NCBI GenBank assembly: GCA_949130485.1
Contig: OX422184.1
Span: forward strand, 6,676,655 to 6,740,654
Direction: 5' to 3'
Length of the DNA stretch: 64,000 bases
From: Agelas oroides
Taxonomy: Eukaryota > Porifera > Demospongiae > Agelasida > Agelasidae
Below, in pieces: positions 11,074 to 22,700 of the stretch (positions are counted from its first letter, which is position 1; each line of letters begins with the position of its first letter). A model generated the notes under the pieces. That model saw only the letters and a program-made list of their open reading frames with translations, was not told the DNA's origin and made no database searches. Position numbers and translations under genes: made by a program.

Positions 11074-11535
11074 ATGGGTCCCTACGTACTGGAACCCTCT
11101 CAGCCCAGACCTGCTTGACCTCCTCCTGGAAGCTTCACGCTGCAACAAGCAGCCAGCAAAGTAGCTGAGTTTGTAGAGGCTAGAACCAGCAATGGCCACC
11201 TACTAGTTTGCATTCGTCAGCTGCCAACCTTGGCAACTGGTGAGAATGATGTGGATGTGGCTGTCCTTGAGATAGTCCACAATACTCCACTTTTCAGAGG
11301 TGCAGTCACTCACTCCACTCAGCTGTGCACTCAAACAACTGTTCACATCTCAGTTGAAGTGAATAAGCCTCTCCTTTGTATCACAGACTATGAGAATCAC
11401 TATACGTAGCTCTTAGTGTGTGTGTGTTACCAAAAGCAGCTCCAGTTTATGTTGAGTGGATACCCACTGCTAGCAGAGAGCAGGATAACTGGTGTTGGTG
11501 TTGGGGATCAGACATACAAGTGTCCAACTGTCAAG
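11074..11535 (+). pseudogene. Decayed coding remnant with two in-frame stops
   Basis: From ATG 11074 one frame reads protein-like for 154 codons (for example KVAEFVEARTSNGHLLVCIR and DVAVLEIVHNTPLFRGAV), broken by TGA at 11116 and TAG at 11407. It ends in a good donor, AAG|GTAAGG, at 11536. The run between the stops is 96 codons without a Met. I do not recognise the family. A possible continuation follows a CAG at about 11806 (AKCIVDIVDKSSTLPTIVC), with a MITE between. It could equally be a transposon fragment. Confidence 0.4.
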
Positions 11536-11558
11536 GTAAGGAATCCGTCGTCAAAAGT

Positions 11559-11761
11559 GTACCGTAGATCCGGAAATTTTCGCCGTTAAAATATTTCGTC
11601 GGTGCACGGGAGCAACGAAAATTAAACGCGCGAAAATAAAATATGCGTTCGTATACGCGCTACATTGCGGAACCATTGAGCGACGAAATATTTGTAACGC
11701 GAAAGTTTAAAACACGAATTATTTTTACCGCGAAAAATTTAATTTCCCGATCTACGGTACA
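11559..11761. mobile_element. MITE with GTACCGTAGATC termini
   Basis: Starts gtaccgtagatccggaaa and ends tttcccgatctacggtac, giving inverted termini of about 18 bp around a 165-bp AT/CG-rich core. The core is itself symmetrical (ttttcgccgttaaaa against tttttaccgcgaaaa). Confidence 0.8.
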
Positions 11762-11907
11762 TGAAAACATAAGAGCATGTATTCTACAACTGCGTTGTGG
11801 TGCAGGCAAAGTGTATTGTAGACATTGTGGACAAGTCTAGCACTCTGCCCACAATTGTATGTGTTGTAGTGACAAGCTCTTATTTTCTTCTTGTGAGTGT
11901 TCATTTG

Positions 11908-12172
11908 AGGTGGATGGGAGTTATAGTAGTATTGGAGTCAAGTGATCACCACATTTCCACTCCTGCTAATCACTGTCAACTCTGACTGCATGTATCCGCT
12001 AAAGTTTGGTTTTAATTCTGCACAGATCATGTGCTCTGAACTGTAATGCATGCTTATGAATTTCCCCCATCCTCTTCACCACTTCCTGTTTTAGGAATTT
12101 GGGGCATGTTATCAGGAGTGGAAATGTAATGATTGTTTGAGTCTGTTACTACTATAACTCCCGTCCACCTTA
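11908..12172. mobile_element. Foldback element, about 62-bp arms
   Basis: gaggtggatgggagttatagtagt..catttccactcctg (11908-11970) is repeated inverted at 12109-12172 (caggagtggaaatg..actactataactcccgtccacc). Confidence 0.8.
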
Positions 12173-12617
12173 CCGAGCCGCTGAAGATGACGAAAGAGCA
12201 TATAACTTGCAAAGTAAATGGCAAACTTCAAATATGGCTGTCAGCAGATATACTTTTTTTAGGGATACGTGACAACAAACTTCCTGTCAGGTAGGGCACT
12301 TACAAATTCAGTCACGTTGACATTGACCCTGAAGTAGATTCACCGTATTGTCCCGGGAAATGCCCACCCCCCAATTTTGACAGTTTTGGAGGTCCTCCGT
12401 TTAACCGACAAACATGCAAAATTCTTGCGTATTGAGGGAGAGAAATATCATCATGTATTATGGGTACATGAGGTAAGTACAAAGACAAGCATATCATAAA
12501 TGTTGGAGACAGCCTAGGACACAAGGTGGCTTCCAAGGGGAAGAGCTTGGCAAGGCAACCAAAAAAAAAGAGAAATGAAAACAGCAATACATGTACAGAC
12601 ATATAATATAAAACAGG
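12173..12617. other. Spacer / probable LINE 3' UTR
   Basis: The part next to 12618 is probably the LINE 3' tail. The rest shows no feature to me. Confidence 0.35.
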
Positions 12618-14175
12618 CTATAAAGTGTTTGTTAGAGTCCCAGCTCGTGCATTTCTCGATTTATGATAGGAGCATGCGACAGAGATCTGTGATAGTTTCA
12701 GTAGTATGCTTTTGGCAAGTTGTTTCGAGAGACCAAAAGTACAGGTCAGGCATTTGATGGTACATGGTTCATAGTGATCAAGGGAGCCAATTTCCAGAGT
12801 TCTGAAAGAAACTGAGAACCCTCTGTCTTCCAGATCACTTATCAGTTGGAGGTATAGTGGCTTTTCTGATTTCCTCTTTCTGGCAGCTTGAAGGGCTTCT
12901 CTTGTGTTGGTGGGGATAGTGAGTTCTATAGGATGTTGACTGACATGTCTTCTATGAGGACAATGTCGGGTCTTGCCAGCGAAGTGTTGATGTTGGTAGG
13001 AATTGTCGCAGGAGGAGAGTCAGATGCTCTCCATGTAGGGATATCGGCATATAGATGGACAGATGCAGGTAGCTCATTTCTGACAGTGGAAAGGAGACAG
13101 TTAAGAACTGAATCATGCCTCCACGTGTACCGGCCCTGGACAAGGGCTTCCTTGCATCCATTAAGTATATGGGCTGATGTAGGATTGGGGGAGTTACATA
13201 ATGGACATTTGCTGCAGATTCTATAATGCCAGCGTCTAAGGTTGAGGGGGGGTTGGGAGACAATCTGCACCGGCCCGGATGAGGAATGATAGTTGGCCAG
13301 CAGGTAGACTAGCTTGTAGGCGGTTCCATGTTTGTGACTGAGGTTCAAGCTGGTTCAAGCTGGATGATGTCTTTAAACTTTGATGTAGAGGGGCGAGTGT
13401 GGAGTTCCAGTATTCACCCTGATGTTGGTGAAGGATCTCCATAGCTCTCTGTTTGATGGCAGTTTTGGTGTTGGATGAGATTGATTTACAGGCTGACTCA
13501 AGAATCAGACATGTGTCTCTCGGTATGTCCATCCAATTTAGAAACTCTGGGTCATTGAGCAAGACAAGGCATTCTTTGATGGCAGGGTCACTGGTAAACT
13601 CCAAAGTGCTAACCATTGAGAGCTTAGCACGTTCCCTGTAGTGGGGGAGAAATGGAAGTTGGAGGATGTCAGGATGGTACACGGCTGCCAGTGTACAGCA
13701 TCGAGGCAGATTGAGCCATCTCTTGATATTTAGTGAGCTTCCGTTGAATTGAGGCCAGGGAGTTTTCTGAGATAAGGTCTACCATTAAGTAGTTCTTCAG
13801 GATCCAAATTTTGAATTTCCCACGGATGTGTCTGCTATCAATGTTTTTGATAGCAGAAAACAGTTTCCCCTCTAGCTTCTTGGCTGATGCTTTGCGGGAA
13901 CAGGTTGGAAAGACTGCTAGCAGGTGCCCAAGCACCTTCCAAGGTGCTTCTGAGATATTTCGAGTGGAACCATGGGAGAGCAGGACTGTGGACTTTTTGT
14001 CAATATTCTTTCCATCAAAAAGAAATGGCACACATTTTTCAGGTTTGAGCCTGAGGTCCAAGCTGGATGCTTTTTTGTCTATCTCTCTGAGTGCACAATG
14101 GAGAATGGAACAAATGGAGATGTGTTCCACAGTGCCAGGACTAGCTTGAGGTGGATGGAAGCTAGCAAATACCAT
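12618..14175 (-). pseudogene. 5'-truncated LINE (non-LTR retrotransposon) ORF2 remnant
   Basis: Three overlapping minus-strand frames form one retroelement 3' end. 14175-13669 contains LKPEKCVPFLF and WKVLGHLL, matching the end of a reverse transcriptase palm and the thumb. 13682-13236 has helical connecting sequence. 13348-12926 has RRWHYRICSKCPLCNSPNP, SAHILNGC (a C-x2-C..H..C knuckle), GRYTWRHDSVL and RPDIVLIEDMSV, typical of many LINE C termini. After a stop near 12926, ELTIPTNTREALQAARKRKS continues in another frame to the TAG at 12618. Frameshifts and stops make it inactive, and the start of RT is missing. Confidence 0.8.
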
Positions 14176-16499
14176 TTTCTCATTTCCTCATAACACACAC
14201 AGTCTGTGGTTTGGGAATGAGACTAACCAGAATGCAGCTACACATTGATGTCTACTGCCGATTGCAGCATTTTCGCAGCATCTTGTCAGCAGAGTGTCTC
14301 ATATACTAGACTACTTCACTTTCTTATTATAGGACTGTCCAGAGTCCAGTATATTACCGATATAACAAATAACATTTAATCAGACATGGGGTTTTAAGTT
14401 CATAAAAATTGCTTTCTTTCACTTGATTCAGTGATGTAGCTCTATGAAGATCAGACAGTGGTGTTAGCATGAGGAATAATTGGACAACATACGTTTACAC
14501 GGTCCGACTCACACAACTCTCCACTAGATTCAACAACCTAGAAAGCCTGTGCGCATGCCTGTCGTGGTTTAAGTGGTTTAGGAAGGAGACCACATTCTGC
14601 AAGCCATAATCTATAGTAGTGGAAGCAACTTTCTCAAAGTATCAAGAGGGATAACTTATCAAGGAGCATTTCTTAAAGACGACAACTACCCTGCAATCAG
14701 TGCTTGCTTTTTATGCTTATCTGCCTTTTCCTCAGCTAGAAAGGGTATACTATGCATGTGTTACGAACTCTGGTAAATGCTTAGTATATAGGCCAAATAC
14801 CACGCTCATTGGTCTGGGAACGAGACTATTGCACAAGCGAAATCGCGAGTTGACCACGGCTGGCACGGTCTCTTCCCGTAGTATTGGGCAAGGTTTATGA
14901 ACACCACATAGGTAAGGCGCTGCATTCAGCTGCCAACTTATAGCTACACTAAATGAAGTAGCTACTCACAGCTTTAGTAAACTGTGATGCTATGATGGTC
15001 AGTTGCCAGTATAGTTTCCTGTGCTGCAGCTGGTCAGTCGTCATGTGATGGAGATTGGCTTCAAAAAGTTTGGTACGGAGCTCCGGAGAGTGGTTGGCCT
15101 TCATCAGATTCTAGCTGGCAATGTTATTACATGCTTGGAACCACTACTAAATTGTCAATGCCGTTTCAAGTTTTGGGGTTGTGGTTACACTTGAAAGAAT
15201 TACTCTTCTTAGGCTTAGGTCTAACTGTAACTGAGATTAACATCAAAAAAGTACAGAAACAAGACTTAAAAAAAAGGTAAAAGGATGTAGAGATGGCATG
15301 CCAAAAAGTATGCAAACAAGGTAGGGATGATGATAGTGAAGGTAAATTTACAAAGCCTTATCCCTACATCTTTTTACATTACAGTTGCAAAATAATGTGA
15401 AAACGATGTAGGGATGAGGTTTTGTAAATTTACCTTCACTATTATATCATCCCTACCTTGTTTGCATACTTTTTGGCATGCCATCTCTACATCTTTTTAC
15501 ATTTTTTTTTTTTAAGTCTTGTAATTATAAAGAATAGCTACTATATGGTACAAACATACATCATCTCCCCTCTCACAATTCCATTAAACTTCAAAGAGTT
15601 AGCAAAGATGCTTATCTTATGCCAATATGTTAGGTATGTATCAACCTGCTAGCTAGTATCAGGTTCATAACCTGATGATGGATGGTAATTGAGTTAACTT
15701 GTGAATTCTCTGCATACCTGCAGTAGTTGCATAGGCATCCAAGAGGTGCTATATTTAAACACATAAGTGCATAATTTGCTCATTTGACATACTAATTCCA
15801 AGGTGAGTCTGACACATGTTCAAAATTTTAGTAACCTAATTTCAAAACGATACAAAAAATGCTCATAATTTATAGTGTTTGATCGGTTAGTAGCCCACTA
15901 TGCTTCTGAGCCTTTTAGGTCAGTATAGCTGGCTAAAATAGAGACTCATACTGTGCATACATCTTTGAATTACATAGCCTGTGCAGCTGCCCAGCCTACA
16001 GATAGCTACATATTTTATGTGTGGCTATACACAGAAGGGGAACAGTGCATGGTGAAACACAAGCTGAAAAATGGTATGCCTGCATGGGAGTGAGACTAGC
16101 TACTTCTCATCTGTGTGCAGCTTGCTCACACTCACCAATAATGCTTCATGACTCATACAATACCACATGTACATAGATATGTGCATGATTAAATTCACAA
16201 CTTCCTCTGTGACACACGAACTAATACTGGGTGGAGTGTTGCACTATAGCTACAAAATTGTACCCTAAGTATGCAGGGTTTTCTAATTGTGCTGTTTCCA
16301 CTGAAGGCAGTTTCTATCGGAAACCTTCTGCTTTAATCCAAACCTACTGTGCTCTGAAGAAACTACTACTGACTGGCAAAGCAACCTGTGGTCATGCCAA
16401 AAGGAGGTGTGGCAGTTTTTCTGTGGCTTGTAACTAATCTGAATACTGTCTCTTCACAACCAGGTATTTATTAGAATAACACCTTGCTTTGCCTGTACT
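14176..16499. other. Intergenic region upstream of the receptor gene
   Basis: Contains one large hairpin element (15261-15520). No coding region is recognised; open frames stay under 70 codons. Confidence 0.45.
15261..15520. mobile_element. Hairpin element, GATGTAGGGAT family, copy 1
   Basis: aagacttaaaaaaaaggtaaaaggatgtag..ggcatgccaaaaagtatgcaaacaaggtagggatgat returns inverted up to atctttttacattttttttttttaagtctt. Arms are about 110 bp around a 40-bp centre. A second complete copy is at 40404-40655, with half-copies at about 30548 and 33780. Confidence 0.9.
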
Positions 16500-16566
16500 A
16501 TGGTTTGCATACCTTGTGATAGTCTACTGCCATGGCATGGCACTGTACTGTTACTGTTACTGTTAG
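16500..16566 (+). CDS. Candidate first exon with signal peptide
   Basis: ATG 16500 encodes 22 residues ending in a hydrophobic run ([10 protein letters not shown]), then G|GTACTT in phase 1, the phase needed by the first SRCR exon. The donor is weak and the hydrophobic stretch short, so another upstream exon could supply the signal peptide. Confidence 0.35.
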
Positions 16567-16647
16567 GTACTTGTGCATATTACTTTGAAGAACATCAGCT
16601 ATTGTCAGTCCATGTAGTATGTATGTATGTATGTATGTATGTATCTG

Positions 16648-16707
<60 letters not shown>

Positions 16708-19700
16708 ATAATCTATCTATCTATCTATCTAGCTAGCTAGCTAGCTAGCAAGCTAGCTACTCATCCGAGCTGTCTATACCTGTTTACTATATATACGTAG
16801 TTTACCGCATGTCAGTGGCAGATCTGTGGGCCAAATTAGAGTAGCGCACAACTAGAGGCTGCAAAGTCCAGATAAATTTTTGACTTGTAGCTAGAACTAT
16901 CATGAAGCACCCTCACTAGCATCTTGGCGACTCCAGTAGTCCATGGGAAAGCCTGTAACTAAGTTAGTCAGTATGGTAACAGTGGACTCTGACAATGAGT
17001 GCATCGGGTGGAATGGTGGAGAGGGGTCCGAGCCGCGTTGCACTACCTTCAGTTTCGCGCATCGGTGGTAGACGCGTACCGACGCGACGTTCATGATGAC
17101 CGATCAATTCAGCTGCTAAGTCCACACAAGCAAACCCAAGACGAGCCAGTACCCTTGGACAATGATATCCTCGGGGAGGTGAGCGAGGACGAAACATGTA
17201 AGCAAAAGGCCGGGGAACGAGACTGATACCTGGATCCAACCGGGACCCAAAGCTATCAAGCATGGTCCAGGAGTGCTGCGAAGATGCTCTCGTCAGAGTA
17301 GTAACAAGTTTTGGTCCAAAGATGGCCTCAGAAGCGACCTCAGTGCATCTAATTCCGAAAAAAATTTTTTTGTGCTTGATAGCTCGGTTGGATCCAGGTA
17401 TCAGTCTCGCTCCCCGGCCTTTTGCTTATATGCATATTTCGTCCTCGCTCACCTCCCCGAGGATATCATTGTCCAAGGGTACTGGCTCGTCTTGGTTTGT
17501 GCAAAACATTTTCCTCCTCACAGTTGCCCCCCAGTATTGCACTTATGGAGCTCTTCGTTTGGTTGATGGACCAGTGGAGAATGCTGGCAGGGTGGAGATC
17601 TGTATCAATGGAGTGTGGGGAAGAGTGTGTGGAGGGTTTGACTGGGATAACAATGAGGCCAGAGTTGTGTGCCAACAACTGGGATATGATGTCAACACAA
17701 GTTAGTTCATTTGAGTGTAATGTAGCTAGCTAGGATTCATGTTACTTTAATTATAGACTGCAAATTTATTGAAGTGTCATTTGATTTGGTGTGGCAACTA
17801 AATTCAAGACTGTAACTTGAATAAAAAAGCTTTCAGTATAGAGTACCTGAGTGTAGCTGCATCATGATGCTGGTGCTAGCTATACTTGAAGGCAGCAACT
17901 AAGTATGGACAGCATATACATAGTCTGGAATGTATCAATGTGAATGACAGTTAGCGTCATTCCGAGGCCACTCCCAGATTTTATAATCTGGGGGTGGCCT
18001 GGGAACTAGGGTGTATGACTGTGTCTGGAAGCGTTTGGACATCATTGTTTTTCCTATGCATAATGTTGGATGGCCTATAGTAACATGATTTTATTTTACT
18101 GTAAGATAGGAGAGTAGTTCGACAAACCTTTGCCAAGGACTTTGTGGCTTATATATAGTAATTCAGCAAAATTTGGCGTTTGGACCCCTTATGCTTGCAT
18201 AACTCCCTATGCTCGGACAAACCCCATTATGCCGGCATAACATGGGCATCACATGTCACAGAACTGTCTGGAATTTGACCAGAAATGAGTTTCATAGAGT
18301 GAAGAAGAGATGAAAGAAGCTAGTTGATAATGTGAAATAGCATTGAACTGGTGAGTACTATGAAGAGAATTCACAAACATATTACCATCCATCAATCCTC
18401 GAAATTCATCAGCCTAAACATGCATTAGCTAGAAGACACGTGTCTGTGCTAGCTCTTTGCTTCTTAATGGAATTGTGAGGGGGTTGATGGATGGTGATTA
18501 CAGTGTTTAAATTCTCTTCATAGTATATACTCACTGCAGTTCAATGAGCCTTGAAACTGTGAGGTTAAACTGAGTAGTTGCATGCAGGTCCAGTGTTTGT
18601 AGTTTCCCTGGCACTCCAGCGTATATATGGCCATGTACAACAACTAGGGGCCTGCAGTATAACAACCATCAAATGAAGAGAAAAGGGTGACAAGGCCTAG
18701 ATTCTGCAGTTTTAAAAGTAGAGTGTAAACTCAGCATACATAAAGTTAGCTAGCATGCCTCTGGCACAGTATATAACAAACTCATTGGTGTAGCCAGAAA
18801 TTTTGAAAAAAGCTTTCTATAGAGTTTCTTTTGCACATGTGTAGTGTGACGGTGGCAACAAAAACTCATCTACAACACCACAAAAGTGCAAAGTTTTTTA
18901 CTATGCAAAAAATGGCCCCAAAAGTAGGTGGTCCCCAAGCCTTTTACTCTGTAACAGCAGGTCTCCTGGGCAATGCACTCCAAAGTAGTTGTTCCCCTAG
19001 GGATCACCTACCCTGAACTAAGTGTTCCCCCTTCAAGTAAATGGCCGAGTATCAGTTTGAGTCTCTCCCTGAGTTCTCCACTTGTCAAGGTCGCCAAAAG
19101 CACTAGGGTTTTTTACCATGCTAGCTTACATGTGTCCTAGTGATTTTCTGTACGTTTAGCTAGTCACATAGGTCCTACCATTGAACTGGCTGCTTTTTTG
19201 GAGGGGACATGACTGACAGTCTTATATACTGACTGCAATATTATTATTAGTACATCCTGTAACACACCAACAGGTGCAAAAGATACATGTACAATATGAT
19301 GTACAAATAATACTATCACAAATTAATTCAAGTTCAGATTGCTCAAGCAAGGAATGTATGCAGTACAGATTTCACAAACAACTTCACTATAAAACCTTTC
19401 ATAATCTCTATAAAGTCTGGAGTGATAGGAGGTATATGGAAATTTGCGAGCAATAAAATTAACATGATTCAATGGTATAATTAAACACAGACTGGAAAAG
19501 CAAAGAATCATGATTTAGTGCATTAGAGGTAATCTACAATACAACAAATTATACACACTCTAAGTTCAGCAACCAAATGAATAATAGCAGTATGTTGTAC
19601 ACAAGGTGGTAGCCAGATTTGTCAGACAATGTTATCATAAGAAACTTTGTTTGCCTTGAACTGAGATGCCACAAAACAAACGGCATAGATATGCGTGAAA

Positions 19701-22700
19701 GCTCAGGCAGACTTTATCTTGTATGACTCAATCACTGAGGCTTAGGAAACTGACATTTTCTGGTGTTGTAGGCACAGTCGAAGTGACACTGCATCTGTGA
19801 CTGGTCAAAGAACACATGCACAGTGCATACATGAATGAACAGGCTAGGCTGCAATTGATTGCCAATGAGAGTTCATCATCACCTTCAAAATCCTAATATG
19901 ACGGAATTGCATGAGAGAGATAATTTACAGTCAACATGACTTTGTGGCAGTACTGTTCTCGTCGCAGTTGCCAAATGTGATGGACTTGTCTAATTAATTT
20001 GCAGAAGGTAGTAGTGTGAAACAGGTTTGTATTTTCTTCTCATACCCAGGCTATTCATAAGATAAAAAAACAACATAACTTATGTAATTTTTATTTATTT
20101 ATTTATGTTTATTAATTTATTTATTTAGTACTTATTAATTTATTTGCTTATTTATCCATCCATCCATCCATTCATTCATTCATTTATTTGCCTTCCCTGA
20201 CGGGGGTTCTCAGAAACACCTGGAAACCCTCCTGGCTACATAAATATTATGGTGGTAATATTTCTCATTATGGTAGGTTTTGCTGTCTCTCAAGCTACCT
20301 TTGTACAAGGGACTGATCCAATATTCCTGAGTTATGTGGGATGTACTGGAACAGAGTCTTCTCTACTGAGCTGCAATCATCCAGGAATTGGTTATGGCTA
20401 CTACTACTACTACTTCCACTACTATCACTGTTCATATTATAATGATGCTTGGGTTATCTGCACCTCATGTAAGTCATTGTCATATTACACATGCACACCT
20501 AGATGCTAGCTCCAACAACATTATATACTTCTGGTACGTAGCAGCCAAGGCATTCGAATTGAAATGTTAGGATTAGAAAATATTGCACTTGGATGAATAA
20601 ATGTGAATTAACTGGAAATGAGTGTGTTTATATCAGGAATAGAATAGAATAGAGAATAGAATTAGAGTCCTAGGTGAAATTCTACAAGTCCGTACCAATT
20701 CCACCACTGGGCAAGTTCAAGCCTGTACTAATATGTAACCAGCCTACATGAATGCTCTTGGGGTGTGCTTTAGACTTGTAACTACACAAATTTAATCTTC
20801 AATCTCCACAGCTGCCCAGAATTGCACAAATGAAACACTTCGTTTGGTTGATGGACCAGTGGAGAGTGGTGGCAGGGTGGAGATCTGTATCAATGGAGTG
20901 TGGGGAACAGTATGTGGTTATGGCTGGGATAGCAATGATGCCAGAGTTGTGTGCAGACAGCTGGGGTACAGTGTCAACAACAGTGAGTTATAGTTTGTAA
21001 AAAGATTGGTGATCTAGAAGTAAGGAGTCACTTGTATGGCAGTAAGACTGTTCATGTGATTTGAGCACTGGTCACAGTTCAAGGAAGGTGTTTAACAAGA
21101 AGCTAGTTTAGTTCCCTGAGATAAGCCTGCAACATGATGCTGTGAGCTCATCCTTATACTGTACTATAATAGTGAATTTGTTCTCACAAGTTCATACCAC
21201 TGTGAGTAACAGCTCGGTTGAGTTTACCTTAGTCCTCTTACCGTTTCATGCTGCTGATATGGGTAACCCTTCACTTGCAAGCTCACAATGTGCATCCATC
21301 TTTGAACTTTAGGTTAGAGTTTCTGTTGTTTGTGAGTTTCTGACTCTCTGTCCATTGAGCTCGTCCACTAATATTAGCCTCATACCCAGGCCATGTGGCC
21401 TGGGTATGAGGCCTGTGTACATATAACAAAACATACAAATGAAGAGAACAGACAAAGTGATAAGGCTTAGATATCTGTGTTGTTAAAAACATAATGTTGA
21501 ATGTTGTAAGGTAAGTATATGTGCATACCTTTGGGACGGTATACAACAAATGTTTGTGGTGACCTTTCTTTACATAATAGGTATTGCCGTTAGTCAGGCT
21601 GCCTTTGGACAAGGAACTGGCTTTGTACTCCTGAGTTATGTGGGCTGTAATGGATCAGAGTCCTCTCTTCTTAGCTGCAGTCATAGTGGAATTGGTGTTC
21701 ATTACTGTTCACATTATGAGGATGCAGGAGTTGTCTGTCCCACATGTAAGTCATGTATTTGGTACACAGAGTTTTCACTTCTGAGCTATTGTTGCAGTGA
21801 GGGTAGATAACCGGTAGTGGGCACTATGATAGTGCTGGAGTTCTATGCTTACAAGTTACATTGTCCATGTCTGCATTTGCATGTTCCAATTGCAATGTGA
21901 GATCATTAACTATTACAGTGGAAACTTTCTAAGGCAGACACCATGGTGACCACTGCAGTTGTAGGGAGGTGTCTGCATATCAGGGGCTTCCAGTATATTC
22001 TGGTAGGCATGGTAATGTGTACTTGGACCACGAAGGCTATGTTATCAGAGCTCTGTCGTGGTGAGAAAGTTAAACAAGAAGCTATTTCTAGAAATAATAG
22101 TGTTAAAATACTGTCCAATCATTACATCCGGTAGCAGTGGCAGAAAATCTTGTGGGATAAGTAGATAAGTGTCTGCCTGATGGAGGTTGTTAGCATATAT
22201 TTAGGATGGCTTATGGCGTTGTTGTACAGAATATGAAGGTGTCTGAATTTTGGGCAGTTAATTGTAAAGTATCACACACAATCATGGCATACGGTAGTAC
22301 GCCATATGTAGAGATGACCCCGAAAAAAAATGGCGGCCACATCAAAAGTGCACAAATGACACGCTCGAAATGTCTGCGTTAGATTAGTCAACGGCCTCCA
22401 TGAGCCATATCAGGCATTATCGAGTGCTTCAATGGGCAACAGGACCGTTAACTTTGCTGGAAAGCATCGCTAAAGTACCAGACCGGCAAGTCGCTAAAAC
22501 GGGCAAATCGTCTATCTTCTGACTTTCTTTCTTTCTTTCTTTCTTTCTTTGAGTGTAAGCCTGGCTAGCACGATAACGGCTGAAGCTATTACAACGACTC
22601 AAACGCGAAAAAACAACATCAATCACTGGGTATTGCACTCACTACTTATCGTTATCGTAGAACTCGAACTATTCTTCAGTGATTCTCAAGCACTCCGATG

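Larger units (their letters stand above)
17701..20276 (+). other. Intron inside SRCR domain 1
   Basis: 2.6 kb. Holds hairpins at 17963-18001 and 18340-18550 and a TTTA/ATCC microsatellite close to the acceptor. I see no further exon. Confidence 0.6.

Noticed and set aside
12888-13641. Plus-strand frames of 112 and 62 codons
   Set aside because: Shadows of the minus-strand LINE, which has recognisable motifs.
16500-16736. 78-codon frame through the CTAT microsatellite as a separate gene
   Set aside because: Residues after the first 22 are microsatellite translation. Only the hydrophobic start was kept, as a candidate exon.
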